A stretch of 41,552 nt of DNA from a gamma proteobacterium endosymbiont of Lamellibrachia anaximandri (GCA_016756835.1 JAESPE010000022.1:1-41552), one strand, 5' to 3'. Positions 8,015-16,990 are shown, counted from the stretch's first letter. A program made the numbers and translations. The notes: a model not told the origin generated them from the sequence alone.

Positions 8015-9417
8015 TAACCCTCGTCGCCATAGCCATCATCGATGTAGTTTTCGAACTTTGTATATTTTCCGAGGAAAGTGAGACGCGTGGTGCCGATGGG
8101 ACCGTTACGCTGTTTGCCGATAATGATCTCCGCCAAACCTTTGTCCGGACTGTCTTCGTTGTAGACCTCATCCCGATAGATGAAGACGATCAAATCCGCA
8201 TCCTGCTCGATGGCCCCTGATTCACGCAGGTCTGACATGATGGGACGTTTATTGGTGCGGGACTCCAGACTTCGATTGAGCTGTGACAGCGCCATGACAG
8301 GCACCGACAACTCTTTGGCCAATGCCTTGAGAGAGCGGGAGATGGCAGATATCTCATTGGTGCGGTTATCTCCCTCACCCGGCGCCTGCATCAGCTGCAG
8401 ATAGTCGAGCACGATCAGTCCCAGATCGGGGTTTTCCCGCTTGAGGCGCCGGGCGCGGGCTCTCACCTCGGTTGGCGACATCGCAGGGGTATCATCGATA
8501 AACAGCTTGGTCTCCGCCAACATACTGACTGCGGATGTCAGGCGGGGCCACTCATCATCCTCCAGCTTGCCGGTACGCACACGCAACTGATCGATGTGTC
8601 CCAGTGAGGACATCATGCGCATCGCCAGCGAATCCCCCGGCATCTCCATGCTGAAGACTGCAACCGCTTTTTTTCCCTTGATCGCCACATTCTCCGCAAC
8701 ATTCATGGCAAAAGTGGTCTTGCCCATGGACGGTCGGCCCGCAACGATAATCAGATCTGCGGGCTGCAGCCCGGAGGTCATTGCATCAAAATCGGTGAAA
8801 CCCGTGCTTTCGCCGGTGATCGGCTCGTCCTGCTGAAACAGCGCCTCGATCCGGTCTACCGCCTTGGTCAGCAGCGACTTTATCGGACTGAATCCCCCGC
8901 CACCTTTGGAGCGCTGCTCCGCAATCTCAAAAACCTTGCGCTCGGCGTTATCGAGCAACTCAGCCGAGTCCCTGCCCTGTGGATGAAAGGCGCTATCTGA
9001 AATCTCCGTACCGACGGAGATCAAGTGCCGCATCACGGAATATTCACGCACGATACCGGCGTAAGACTTGATATTGGCTGCGCTGGGAGTCTCTTCAACC
9101 AGTCGAACCAGATAGGGCAGGCCGCCCGCATCCTCCAAGGCCCCCTGTTGCTCCAAGGTCTCGGCCAGGGTAACTACGTCAAAAGGCTGGCTATTCTCTG
9201 CCAGCGAGGCAATAGCCCCGAAGATCAGTCGATGCTCCTTGCGATAATAATCATCCTGCACCACCAAGTCTGCCACCTGATCCCAGGTGGCATTATCGAG
9301 CATCAGCGCCCCCAATACCGACTGTTCACCCTGAATCGAATGAGGCGGAACCTTCAGGGCTTCAGCGGCATGATCCGGGTAATCGGCAATCTCTTGTGGA
9401 TAGTCGGGTTCAGACAT
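8011..9417 (-). CDS. dnaB: Replicative DNA helicase DnaB
   Basis: Hexameric 5'-3' helicase of the replication fork. The N-terminal primase-interacting domain covers about 22-125. A RecA-like domain follows with Walker A GRPSMGKTT at 227-235 and Walker B (LIVLDYLQLM). With the ATG at 9417 the protein has 468 residues. An in-frame TTG three codons earlier (9426) is possible, but GAGAC lies 3-7 bases before the ATG. There is no intein. It lies 120 bp downstream of rplI, behind a strong hairpin. Confidence 0.95.
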   Translation of the reverse strand: MSEPDYPQEIADYPDHAAEALKVPPHSIQGEQSVLGALMLDNATWDQVADLVVQDDYYRKEHRLIFGAIASLAENSQPFDVVTLAETLEQQGALEDAGGLPYLVRLVEETPSAANIKSYAGIVREYSVMRHLISVGTEISDSAFHPQGRDSAELLDNAERKVFEIAEQRSKGGGGFSPIKSLLTKAVDRIEALFQQDEPITGESTGFTDFDAMTSGLQPADLIIVAGRPSMGKTTFAMNVAENVAIKGKKAVAVFSMEMPGDSLAMRMMSSLGHIDQLRVRTGKLEDDEWPRLTSAVSMLAETKLFIDDTPAMSPTEVRARARRLKRENPDLGLIVLDYLQLMQAPGEGDNRTNEISAISRSLKALAKELSVPVMALSQLNRSLESRTNKRPIMSDLRESGAIEQDADLIVFIYRDEVYNEDSPDKGLAEIIIGKQRNGPIGTTRLTFLGKYTKFENYIDDGYGDEGY

Positions 9418-9494
9418 TTGTCTCAAGCAGGCTGTGATCGGGCTGACATATTACCATCCAAAGCGATCGATTTTCAGTACGCCACAAACACGAA

Positions 9495-9525
9495 TGCCCC
9501 GGCGAGTGCATGACCGGCCGGGGCA
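9495..9525 (-). terminator. Hairpin terminator after rplI
   Basis: Perfect 9-bp stem TGCCCCGGC / GCCGGGGCA with a 13-base loop, immediately downstream of the rplI stop on the minus strand. It is followed by a moderately T-rich stretch (TTCGTGTTTG). It probably ends the rpsF-rpsR-DUF2232-rplI transcript or reduces read-through into dnaB. Confidence 0.65.
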
Positions 9526-9546
9526 ATGATAGAACGCCGAAAGAAC

Positions 9547-9996
9547 TTACTCTTCGGGAACGATCGTCAGTTTGATAACCGCGTTGACGTCGGCATGCAG
9601 ATGGATGTCCACCTCATATTCGCCGGCAACACGATAGGGGCCATTCGGCAGACGGACTTCCTGCTTCGAAAGCTCGCCGCCTGCAGCCTCGACAGCGGCT
9701 GTGATATCGGCAGTACCGACGGAACCAAAGAGCTTGCCCTCATCACCCGCCTTGTGGCTGATGCTGATGGAAAGCGTCTCCAGCTTCTCTTTGCGTGATT
9801 CGGCTGAAGCCAGCTTTTCGGCAGCATCCTTTTCCAGCTCGGCACGACGCGCCTCGAAAGCCGCCAGATTATCGGCAGTAGCCGGTACGGCACGGCCGGA
9901 AGGAATAAGGAAGTTCCGACCAAAGCCTGACTTCACGTTTACTTTGTCACCCAGATTTCCCAGGTTATCAACTTTCTGCAACAGAATAATTTCCAT
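9547..9996 (-). CDS. rplI: Ribosomal protein bL9
   Basis: 50S subunit protein binding 23S rRNA near the L1 stalk. The 149 residues match the family length: N-terminal [17 protein letters not shown] with the GFGRNFLIP rRNA-binding motif, a long connecting helix rich in Ala/Glu/Lys, and a C-terminal globular domain. The frame extends upstream, but the true start is the ATG at 9996, preceded by GGGTGAG at ribosome-binding distance. Confidence 0.97.
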   Translation of the reverse strand: MEIILLQKVDNLGNLGDKVNVKSGFGRNFLIPSGRAVPATADNLAAFEARRAELEKDAAEKLASAESRKEKLETLSISISHKAGDEGKLFGSVGTADITAAVEAAGGELSKQEVRLPNGPYRVAGEYEVDIHLHADVNAVIKLTIVPEE

Positions 9997-10042
9997 TGTT
10001 CTCACCCTTAAATTAAGGTCAAATGTCTTTCTCAGCCGGTTT

Positions 10043-10945
10043 TCATTTCTTTGCAAACCGAACACGAAAATCTACCCAGATGTCCATCAATCCAATGGTT
10101 GTCAGAACCATCACGAACTGTGGCATCAAAACAATCAACAAAAAGTACAAACCAACCAGCCAGAGCTGTCCCGAAGATCGCCCAGCCAGGCTGCCATGCG
10201 CCACCGCCAGCCCCTGTAGAAACAGAATTGCCATCAACAGCAACCCCAGGTAGCGCGCCAGCTCAGGCGTCTGTTCCGCAGGCACCAGCAGCACCACCAA
10301 TACGGGGATACCGAGTACGGCAAAAACCTTCTGCAGCCGGAAGCTGTGAAACTCCTCCCGAAACCCTCCCGGGTTGAACAACAGAGCCTGCCACCATCGC
10401 GCCAGAAAGAGACTGAACGCCAGTTGCAGGAAGATACCGGCCGCAATCACTCCGGCCATCCATCCCGCCATACGTTCGACCACTTCCCCACTCTGGGTCG
10501 AGTCAAACAGACCGGCTTGCTCAAACTGCTCAGCCAGCGGCTGAAGCTGCTCTTTCCACTGAGCCACGGGGTCGCCGAACATCAGGTACTGCGCCACAAT
10601 GGCCAGCACTCCGAAAGCCAATGCAGTCTGGGTCGTCAGGCTTAAAGAGCGATTGCTTCTCAGCATCACCCCCAGCAGACAGAGCGGTAACCACTGGAGT
10701 AACAGAAAACCCAATGACGGCAAAGGATTACCAAAGGCAAACCCCATCATGACTCCGCAAGCGATGGTCGCAAACAGACTGATTTTCAGTCCTGCACTCG
10801 CCCCTTGGCGCAGAGTAACGAGGCCCACGACCGCCGCACTCAAAATCCCAAGCAGAGGCAGTATCAAAGAGAGCATCGCCAGCACGGTGGTTACCATCAC
10901 CGCCTGGGAAGGCCCCCGCATCACAAAGGATGCCAACCCCTTCAT
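10043..10945 (-). CDS. DUF2232 integral membrane protein
   Basis: 300 residues, very hydrophobic, with about seven to eight predicted membrane helices spread from residue 14 to the C-terminus. It belongs to the YybS/DUF2232 type commonly found between rpsR and rplI in gammaproteobacteria. The biochemical role is unknown; the family is sometimes described as transporter-like. Its place inside a ribosomal protein operon implies co-expression. Confidence 0.85.
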   Translation of the reverse strand: MKGLASFVMRGPSQAVMVTTVLAMLSLILPLLGILSAAVVGLVTLRQGASAGLKISLFATIACGVMMGFAFGNPLPSLGFLLLQWLPLCLLGVMLRSNRSLSLTTQTALAFGVLAIVAQYLMFGDPVAQWKEQLQPLAEQFEQAGLFDSTQSGEVVERMAGWMAGVIAAGIFLQLAFSLFLARWWQALLFNPGGFREEFHSFRLQKVFAVLGIPVLVVLLVPAEQTPELARYLGLLLMAILFLQGLAVAHGSLAGRSSGQLWLVGLYFLLIVLMPQFVMVLTTIGLMDIWVDFRVRFAKK

Positions 10946-10976
10946 TCAGACTTCTCCCGCTGGTTGGTCAGATACC

Positions 10977-11201
10977 TCAGTGCGTGTCAGTGTATGGCAG
11001 CAACGCCAGGAAGCGGGCCCGCTTGATGGCGGTGGCCAGCTGACGCTGATACTTAGCCTTGGTACCGGTAATCCGGCTCGGCACAATCTTGCCGCTCTCA
11101 CTGACGTAGGCCTTCAACAGATTGAGATCCTTATAATCGATCTCTGTGATGCCTTCAGCAGTAAAACGGCAGTACTTTTTACGACGAAAATAACGCGCCA
11201 T
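10977..11201 (-). CDS. rpsR: Ribosomal protein bS18
   Basis: 30S protein that binds as a heterodimer with bS6 to the platform of 16S rRNA. The 74 residues include the conserved [11 protein letters not shown]-terminus and the [14 protein letters not shown] core. It lies 29 bp downstream of rpsF and 31 bp upstream of the DUF2232 gene. Confidence 0.97.
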   Translation of the reverse strand: MARYFRRKKYCRFTAEGITEIDYKDLNLLKAYVSESGKIVPSRITGTKAKYQRQLATAIKRARFLALLPYTDTH

Positions 11202-11230
11202 AGTCTATATCCTCTTGATAATCCTGTGAG

Positions 11231-11677
11231 TTATTCGGCGTCCGCAGAAGCTTCTTCGGGCTTCTCGCCCGCAGACTCCCTGGGTTTATCACCCGCAGAC
11301 TCTCTAGGCTTATCACCGGCAGACTCTCTGCGCTTATCACCCGCAGACTCGTCTTCATCCTGAGACTTGGCCAAGTGCGAGGACTCAGTGATGGCTTCAT
11401 CGCGACAGATAATCATGTTGCGCAATACCGCGTCATTGAAACGAAATGCGCTCTCAAGCTCATTAAGAGCTTCTCTGCCGCACTCGATGTTCATCATCAC
11501 ATAGTGCGCTTTGTGGATTTTGTTGATGGGATAGGCCATCTGGCGACGCCCCCAGTCCTCCAAACGGTGAATCACACCCTCTGTGGCTTCGATACCAGCG
11601 CGATAACGCTCGATCATGGCAGGGACTTGCTCACTCTGGTCCGGATGGACCAGAAACACAACTTCATAGTGCCTCAT
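11231..11677 (-). CDS. rpsF: Ribosomal protein bS6 with a repetitive C-terminal tail
   Basis: 30S platform protein, partner of bS18. Residues 1-95 are the standard fold ([14 protein letters not shown] start, [10 protein letters not shown] and HYVMMNIE motifs). The last 40 or so residues are an extension made of four copies of an 8-residue unit (ESAGDKPR type, about 110-141), followed by an acidic end. Acidic tails are known on bS6; in E. coli glutamates are added by RimK, and here the tail ends DAE rather than EE. The GAAAGGAG ribosome-binding site precedes the ATG at 11677. The gene heads the ribosomal run. Confidence 0.97.
   Translation of the reverse strand: MRHYEVVFLVHPDQSEQVPAMIERYRAGIEATEGVIHRLEDWGRRQMAYPINKIHKAHYVMMNIECGREALNELESAFRFNDAVLRNMIICRDEAITESSHLAKSQDEDESAGDKRRESAGDKPRESAGDKPRESAGEKPEEASADAE
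11268..11350 (-). repeat. 24-bp tandem repeat in the bS6 tail
   Basis: The word GCAGACTC recurs at 11271, 11295, 11319 and 11343, an exact 24-base period. The units differ mainly at synonymous or conservative positions (Lys/Arg, Pro/Arg). The array is in frame and encodes the charged tail of bS6, so its copy number can change by multiples of 8 residues without breaking the gene. Confidence 0.9.
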
Positions 11678-11699
11678 TGTTTCTCCTTTCGGTCATAGG

Positions 11700-11770
11700 C
11701 AGCCTCCCGCATTTGCGGTGAGGCAAGGAGTGGCACCCGGAATATCGGGCACCGGGAAAACCGCGCATTT
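11700..11770 (-). promoter_or_regulatory. Structured rpsF leader, candidate S6:S18 autoregulatory RNA
   Basis: The rpsF leader on the minus strand can form two stems. One is GCCTC-(A)-CCGC-AAAT-GCGG-GAGGC at 11702-11724, with a single bulged A. The other lies upstream and pairs GGTGCCCG with CGGGTGCC, two positions being G-U. bS6-bS18 dimers repress their own mRNA in several bacteria by binding a two-stem leader with exposed CCG. Position fits, but I could not match the consensus base by base. Confidence 0.4.
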
Positions 11771-11907
11771 TACATAGAGGGGGGATTCTCCGCAACCAAC
11801 GCAGTTTCTGCAGGTTACGAAGCGGGAAAATAAAGCATAAAGATTTCCCCTCCTCCGCCGCTCCAAATAGAATGCAAACAACTCCAACTGCAGGAAGCAC
11901 AAGCGCG

Positions 11908-13323
11908 ATGTCCGATTCCGTCAATGACTGGGTACGCCGTCTCCACACTGATCCGCTACCGGCACTGCACCGGACTTTGAAACAGGTCAGAGAGCTGCTG
12001 AACAGCATTTCAGGCAGTCACGCCACTATCAGTAAACTGGTAGAACACGATCCCGGATTCAGTCTGGCCATCTTCAGACAACTCAGGACCTTACCCAACA
12101 AATCACGCGAGCCGGTTACAAAAATCGCCAATGCCATCCCCCTGCTCGGCATGGACACCATCGAACGCATGACCCGTGAGTTGCCGGTTCTTGAAGATCT
12201 GCTCAAGGGTCCTCCGAGACGTGGACTCCTCGATTGCTACAGCAGAGCCGCACATGCCGCCATCTATGCTGCAAATCTCGCAGAACGTTTGGGACATCAG
12301 CATCCGGAAGCATTCGCCAATGCCGCGCTGCTGCACGATATTGGCGAAATGGCACTCTGGGTCGCAGAACCCAACACCATGAAAAATATGCAGGCGCGCA
12401 TCAAACAGGGTGACGGGCACGAGGATGCCGCGCTGGAGGTACTGGGATTCACCCTGGAAGAGTTGAACTTGGGACTGGGCAACCGCTGGGAACTTCCAGA
12501 GCTGGCACAAGAGTCCCAAGGCCTCTTCAACAGCTATCAGCCACGCCCTCTGACAGTGATGATGGCTGCTGCTGTTGCCAGAACCACGGCGTCGGACTGG
12601 AACAGCCATGATGCCAGTGACAAACTGGAGCTGTTGGCTGAATTCATAGGGATCAGTGAAGCACAGGCATCCACCTACCTGCATCAACTGGCTGTAACAG
12701 CAGCCAACCAGTTGCAGTCACTTCCCCTGCCGCTACCCGCCTTCAGGCTGCTCCAGACCGGGATAACGAGGAAGGTAAAACCCCTGGCGCCGGTGACAAA
12801 GATTGAGCAACCCCTGGGAAACCGTCCGGCGGTGGAACCTCCTCCCGCTAGCGGCAAATCACCACAGGCAAAACCAAAAACCAATCCTTTACAGGTGCTT
12901 CTGACCCGCACCCTCCATGCCCTGTGTGATGAGCACGGTCTGGAGAGAGCTATGTTCGCCATGCTCTCCCCGGACCGAAAAACACTGAAGGCACGGTTTG
13001 TCGTGGACAAAAACAACGGCGCTTCATTAAAAACCTTCGAGGTCGACCTACACTCCCCCAATCTCTTCTCAATACTGATGAGAAAACCCCAAGCCTTGTG
13101 GCTGAACCCGGACAATCTGGTAAAATACCTCCCTTCGATACCTGAATCGGCCGTTCGAATCGTCTGTAGCAGTGGCTTTTTCATCATATCCGTCTTCATC
13201 AAAGACAAACCAATTGGTGTATTCTATGCTGACGTGGCCTGCACTGGCGGGAGCCTGAATACGGATCAGTTCAGCAATTTCAAAACCACATGCCGTCGTG
13301 CCATGCAGGAACTGACCCGTTAA
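11908..13323 (+). CDS. HDOD-domain signalling protein with C-terminal GAF-like region
   Basis: Residues 15-230 form an HDOD domain, a relative of HD phosphohydrolases that usually lacks catalysis and acts as a regulatory scaffold. An HD pair is retained in ALLHDIGEM. A Pro-rich linker (about 290-320) leads to a GAF-like domain at the C-terminus. I chose ATG 11908 (MSDSVNDW), which has AGGAAG ten bases upstream, over ATG 11872, which has no ribosome-binding site; the longer form has 483 residues. It is divergent from rpsF. The signal sensed cannot be deduced. Confidence 0.82.
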   Translation: MSDSVNDWVRRLHTDPLPALHRTLKQVRELLNSISGSHATISKLVEHDPGFSLAIFRQLRTLPNKSREPVTKIANAIPLLGMDTIERMTRELPVLEDLLKGPPRRGLLDCYSRAAHAAIYAANLAERLGHQHPEAFANAALLHDIGEMALWVAEPNTMKNMQARIKQGDGHEDAALEVLGFTLEELNLGLGNRWELPELAQESQGLFNSYQPRPLTVMMAAAVARTTASDWNSHDASDKLELLAEFIGISEAQASTYLHQLAVTAANQLQSLPLPLPAFRLLQTGITRKVKPLAPVTKIEQPLGNRPAVEPPPASGKSPQAKPKTNPLQVLLTRTLHALCDEHGLERAMFAMLSPDRKTLKARFVVDKNNGASLKTFEVDLHSPNLFSILMRKPQALWLNPDNLVKYLPSIPESAVRIVCSSGFFIISVFIKDKPIGVFYADVACTGGSLNTDQFSNFKTTCRRAMQELTR

Positions 13324-13400
13324 ATGCTTGATTCAGATCATTGTCCAGCCCGGACGAGCCGATAGGATACATCGGTTTAGCATAAACAACTTATCCACCT

Positions 13401-14000
13401 GTGACACAACAGATCGCCTATACAATCGGCAACAGCCGTTACGTCAGCATCAATGACCGTTGCACCCTGGAGTGCACCTTCTGCCCTAAAACCCAGGGCA
13501 GCATGCGGGTGCATGAGTTCGATCTCACCATGAACCACCGTCCTGACGTACAGGAGATAATCGACGCCATCGGCGCCCCGGAACAGTACGACGAGGTTGT
13601 CTTCTGCGGTTTCGGCGAACCCACCCTGCGGCTGAATGTGTTGTTGGAAGTGGCTCGTGCAGTCAAAGACCGGCGCGTGCGCGTGCGGGTCAATACAGAC
13701 GGACTCTCCAACCTTGTGCATAAAGACAATACCCTGCCGGCTCTGGGTGAGTGCGTCGATGCCCTCTCGGTCTCGATGAACGCACAAAATAAGGCAGTCT
13801 ATGATTTACACTGCTGCCCCAATCTGCCGGGTTCTTATGAGGCGATGTTGGATTTTCTGAAAGCCGCCCCCCGTTTCATCTCCGAGGTTACCGCCACTGC
13901 CATCGACGGACTGGAGGGTGTGGATATAGAGGCCTGTGAAACCCTTGCCCAAGAACTCGGCGTCAACTTCCGCCAGCGCGTTCTGGACCGGGTCGGCTGA
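13401..14000 (+). CDS. Radical SAM protein, TatD-associated type
   Basis: 199 residues with the radical SAM cluster motif CX3CX2C at Cys21, Cys25 and Cys28, and the GFGEPTLR motif for SAM binding. The sequence around YVSINDRCTLECTFCPKTQG is typical of the family named TatD-linked radical SAM, in which a TatD nuclease gene is adjacent or fused. No tatD is found here; the neighbours are an HDOD gene and another radical SAM gene. The start is GTG at 13401 with no clear ribosome-binding site, but the cluster motif so close to the N-terminus supports it. The substrate is unknown. Confidence 0.8.
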   Translation: MTQQIAYTIGNSRYVSINDRCTLECTFCPKTQGSMRVHEFDLTMNHRPDVQEIIDAIGAPEQYDEVVFCGFGEPTLRLNVLLEVARAVKDRRVRVRVNTDGLSNLVHKDNTLPALGECVDALSVSMNAQNKAVYDLHCCPNLPGSYEAMLDFLKAAPRFISEVTATAIDGLEGVDIEACETLAQELGVNFRQRVLDRVG

Positions 14001-14004
14001 GGCG

Positions 14005-14919
14005 ATGACGTTAGCGGATCAAGTCAACACCTTCGGTCAGTATTTGCTGCACCGCTACGGTGAGCGAGTGCACAAGATTGCCATCGATGCAGCCTTTACC
14101 TGCCCCAACCGTGACGGCACCAAGGGCATAGGCGGCTGTACCTTTTGTAACAACGTCTCCTTCAGCCCTAATGGCCGTCAATCAAAGCCCATCTCCACAC
14201 AGATAGAAGCCGGTCGCAGGGTTATCCGAAAGCGCACCGGTGCACGGAAATACATCGCCTATTTCCAGGCATACACCAACACCTATGACGAAATCAGCCG
14301 ACTCAAACGGCTGTATGACGATGCGCTGGCAGAGGCGGATATCGTCGGACTCTCCATCGGCACCCGCCCTGACTGTGTACCGACAGCCGTGCTTGAGTTA
14401 CTTGCGGGATACCAGGCTGAAGGCGCCGAGATCTGGCTGGAATTGGGGCTGCAATCCGCTTTTGACGATACCCTGCAACGGGTCAACAGAGGGCATGGTT
14501 TTTCGGAGTACAGGAAAACCCTTCTCGCTGCCCGGCAGCTCGGCATCAAGGTCTGCACCCACCTGATTGCCGGACTTCCCGGCGAGTCGGCGCACCACTG
14601 CCATGAGTCGCTACACCGCGTGCTCGAACTGGGCACCGATGGACTCAAACTGCATCCGCTGCATGTGGTAAAAGGCACTCAATTAGCCAACACCTGGAGA
14701 GCCGGCGACTATCAGCCGATGGCTATGGATGAGTATGTACGTATTGCAGCAGACCTGGTGGAGATGACGCCCCCGGACGTTGTCTGGCATCGTCTCACCG
14801 GCACCGCCACCAGAGATATCCTGCTGGCTCCCGCATGGTGCGCGGAAAAATGGCGTGTGCTGAACGCAATCGAACAGGAACTGCGTCAGCGCCGCTCCAG
14901 CGGTCGACAAGTCGCATAG
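14005..14919 (+). CDS. yhcC: Radical SAM protein YhcC family
   Basis: 304 residues from the ATG at 14005, just 4 bp after the previous stop, with GAGG in front. The Fe-S cysteines are Cys33, Cys45 and Cys48 (CX11CX2C), the arrangement of E. coli YhcC and TIGR01212 members. Motifs such as YFQAYTNTY, SIGTRPDC and LELGLQSAFD, resembling elongator-like radical SAM enzymes, continue down the barrel. The reaction is not established. It is probably co-transcribed with the preceding radical SAM gene and, 27 bp downstream, with ubiU. Confidence 0.88.
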   Translation: MTLADQVNTFGQYLLHRYGERVHKIAIDAAFTCPNRDGTKGIGGCTFCNNVSFSPNGRQSKPISTQIEAGRRVIRKRTGARKYIAYFQAYTNTYDEISRLKRLYDDALAEADIVGLSIGTRPDCVPTAVLELLAGYQAEGAEIWLELGLQSAFDDTLQRVNRGHGFSEYRKTLLAARQLGIKVCTHLIAGLPGESAHHCHESLHRVLELGTDGLKLHPLHVVKGTQLANTWRAGDYQPMAMDEYVRIAADLVEMTPPDVVWHRLTGTATRDILLAPAWCAEKWRVLNAIEQELRQRRSSGRQVA

Positions 14920-14946
14920 CAAATATTTCACCCTGAGGAATCGAAT

Positions 14947-15942
14947 ATGGAACTGGTCTGCCCTGCCGGCAACCTGCCTTCACTCAAAGCTGCCGTGGAC
15001 AACGGCGCCGATGCAGTCTATATCGGTCTGCGGGACGATACCAATGCCCGCCATTTCCCGGGCCTGAATTTCAACGAGAAGCGGGCTACCGACGGCATCG
15101 TCTATGCGCGTCGCAAAGGCGTTCGGGTCTTTTTGGCGATCAACACCTATCCACGCCCGGATGGCTGGGAACGCTGGCAAGCCGCGGTGGACACCGCCGC
15201 CAGTCTCGGTGTGGATGCGCTGATCTGCGCAGATATCGGTGTACTCGACTACGCCAGTAACCGCTGGCCGGATCTCAACCTGCACCTATCGGTACAGGCC
15301 TCAAGTACAAATTATGAGGCACTGCGTTTCTATCAGGAAAACTTCGGCATCAAACGCGCCGTGCTGCCCCGGGTACTCTCCCTCAGCCAGGTGAAAAACG
15401 TGGTGGAGAACAGCCCTGTCGGCATCGAGATTTTCGGTTTTGGCAGCCTCTGCGTGATGGTGGAGGGTCGCTGCATCCTCTCCTCCTATGTCACCGGAGA
15501 ATCCCCCAACACCTGCGGGGCCTGCTCTCCAGCGAAATTCGTCACCTACAAAGAGACCCCTCAGGGCATGGAGTCCCGCTTGGGCGATGTCCTCACCGAT
15601 CGTTATGGAAAAAACGAGCAGGCAGGCTATCCGACCATATGCAAGGGGCGTTTTGAGGTTGGCGAGAATACCTTCTACGCCATCGAGGAACCCACCTCTC
15701 TCAATACGCTGGAGCTGCTGCCAGAACTACAAGCGGCCGGTATCGAGGCAATCAAGATCGAGGGGCGGCAACGCAGTCCTGCCTATGTGGCGCAGGTCAC
15801 GCGAGTCTGGCGTCAGGCAATCGATGCCTGCAAACAGAATCCTGACAGACTCTCCGCCCGCGCGGAATGGAATCGTGAATTGGGCAAGGTATCGGAAGGT
15901 GCCACCACCACCCTCGGCCCCTACTACCGTCCCTGGCAGTAA
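14947..15942 (+). CDS. ubiU: O2-independent ubiquinone hydroxylase subunit UbiU (U32 family)
   Basis: UbiU and UbiV form a [4Fe-4S] heterodimer that hydroxylates ubiquinone precursors without oxygen, using prephenate as oxygen donor in E. coli. The 331 residues carry the U32 fold (MELVCPAGNLPSLKAAVDNGA start). The cluster cysteines Cys169, Cys176, Cys193 and Cys232 fall at the positions reported for E. coli UbiU, and Cys190 is extra. TGAGGAA precedes the ATG. It lies 5 bp upstream of ubiV. Confidence 0.94.
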   Translation: MELVCPAGNLPSLKAAVDNGADAVYIGLRDDTNARHFPGLNFNEKRATDGIVYARRKGVRVFLAINTYPRPDGWERWQAAVDTAASLGVDALICADIGVLDYASNRWPDLNLHLSVQASSTNYEALRFYQENFGIKRAVLPRVLSLSQVKNVVENSPVGIEIFGFGSLCVMVEGRCILSSYVTGESPNTCGACSPAKFVTYKETPQGMESRLGDVLTDRYGKNEQAGYPTICKGRFEVGENTFYAIEEPTSLNTLELLPELQAAGIEAIKIEGRQRSPAYVAQVTRVWRQAIDACKQNPDRLSARAEWNRELGKVSEGATTTLGPYYRPWQ

Positions 15943-15947
15943 TCACT

Positions 15948-16844
15948 ATGAGCAGCAACCCACGACTCTCCCTCGGTCCCAATCTCTTTTACTGGTCGCG
16001 TGACGATATCTTCGACTTCTATGCTGAAGTGGCGGAGATGCCGGTGGACATCGTCTATCTCGGTGAAACGGTCTGTTCAAAGCGCCGCAGCCTGCGCACC
16101 GAAGACTGGTTTGATCTGGCTGACCGGCTGAGCAGTGCAGGAAAAGAGGTGGTGCTTTCCACCCTGTCCCTGCTGGAGGCGGAGTCTGAGATGCTGACCC
16201 TGCGCCGTCTCTGCGAAAACGGGCGATTCCTGGTGGAAGCCAACGATATGGGGGCGGTACAACTGCTCATCAAACAGGACGTCCCCTTTGTCACCGGACC
16301 GACAGTCAATATCTATAATCCGGCTACCCTGCAGGTATTGGCTAACAAAGGTTTGAAGCGATGGGTAATGCCGATTGAGCTCTCCAAGGAGACGCTCGCG
16401 GAGATGCAGGCCAAGCGGCCCGAGGGGGTGGAAACTGAAATCTTTGCCTTTGGAAGGATGCCGCTGACGCTTTCAGCCCGTTGCTTTACCGCCCGCTCAC
16501 ACAATCTCCCGAAGGATGACTGCCAGTACAAATGCCTGGATTACCCCGACGGCCGCCTCCTCTCCACCCAGGAGAAAAAGCCATTCCTCGCCCTGAACGG
16601 CATCCAGACCGTCTCCTCCCTCACCTGCAACCTGTTACCGGAAACTGCGGAGATGAAACGGCTTGACGTGGACGTCCTGCGCATCAGCCCGCAATCTCAA
16701 CATACCGGACGCATCGTCGAGGCATTCCACCAGGCGTTACAGGACGAACCCCCTCCCCCCCTCGACCGCTATGTTCCCCTGGGAACCTGCGATGGTTACT
16801 GGCATGGAGGCGCGGGGATGGAAAGGTTAAAGGTTAAAGGTTAA
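15948..16844 (+). CDS. ubiV: O2-independent ubiquinone hydroxylase subunit UbiV (U32 family)
   Basis: Partner of UbiU. The 298 residues show the U32 fold and candidate [4Fe-4S] ligands Cys43, Cys179, Cys192 and Cys196, matching the Cys39/180/193/197 pattern of E. coli UbiV. The natural end is probably near GTCDGYWHGGAGM. The last codons (MERLKVKG and the TAA stop) are formed by a heptanucleotide tandem repeat that begins inside the gene, so the C-terminal tail appears to be set by the repeat. It is part of a yhcC-ubiU-ubiV run. Confidence 0.93.
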   Translation: MSSNPRLSLGPNLFYWSRDDIFDFYAEVAEMPVDIVYLGETVCSKRRSLRTEDWFDLADRLSSAGKEVVLSTLSLLEAESEMLTLRRLCENGRFLVEANDMGAVQLLIKQDVPFVTGPTVNIYNPATLQVLANKGLKRWVMPIELSKETLAEMQAKRPEGVETEIFAFGRMPLTLSARCFTARSHNLPKDDCQYKCLDYPDGRLLSTQEKKPFLALNGIQTVSSLTCNLLPETAEMKRLDVDVLRISPQSQHTGRIVEAFHQALQDEPPPPLDRYVPLGTCDGYWHGGAGMERLKVKG

Positions 16845-16877
16845 AGGTTAAAGGTTAAAGGTTAAAGGTTAAAGGTT
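16822..16877. repeat. Eight perfect AAAGGTT heptamers at the ubiV 3' end
   Basis: Bases 16822-16877 are eight uninterrupted copies of AAAGGTT. The first three units hold the last codons and stop of ubiV. Two and a half copies in reverse orientation lie at 16972-16990, so the two tracts can pair into a long stem with a loop of about 94 bases. Such short perfect arrays are prone to slippage. Confidence 0.98.
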
Positions 16878-16971
16878 TTCAGAATATGTGTCGGTGTTTG
16901 TTATGTGCAAGTATTTTATGAATTTTAATAACGACAACGTTTGGCTTATCCGGTGGCACGGCCTCCTTTTG

Positions 16972-16990
16972 CCTTTAACCTTTAACCTTA
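16972..16990. repeat. Inverted heptamer copies upstream of murI
   Basis: CCTTTAACCTTTAACCTTA is the reverse complement of about 2.5 units of the AAAGGTT array at 16822-16877. Together they flank an AT-rich spacer with no gene, between ubiV and murI. A hairpin between them could end ubiUV transcription, because TACCTTTTTA follows, or could mark an imprecise inverted duplication. Confidence 0.85.

Noticed and set aside
9547..10065. A longer rplI start at 10065
   Set aside because: Family members start at MEIILL and a ribosome-binding site precedes 9996; the longer form would overlap the DUF2232 gene.
11664..12008. A minus-strand frame spanning the rpsF leader and the HDOD 5' end
   Set aside because: It overlaps the rpsF leader and the HDOD coding start and has no recognisable domain.
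13936..14919. A yhcC start at 13936
   Set aside because: It would overlap the preceding radical SAM gene by 65 bases and add an unlike Ser/Ala-rich tail; ATG 14005 has GAGG upstream.
16822..16990. Heptamer array as a CRISPR
   Set aside because: The units are seven bases with no spacers; this is a simple tandem repeat.
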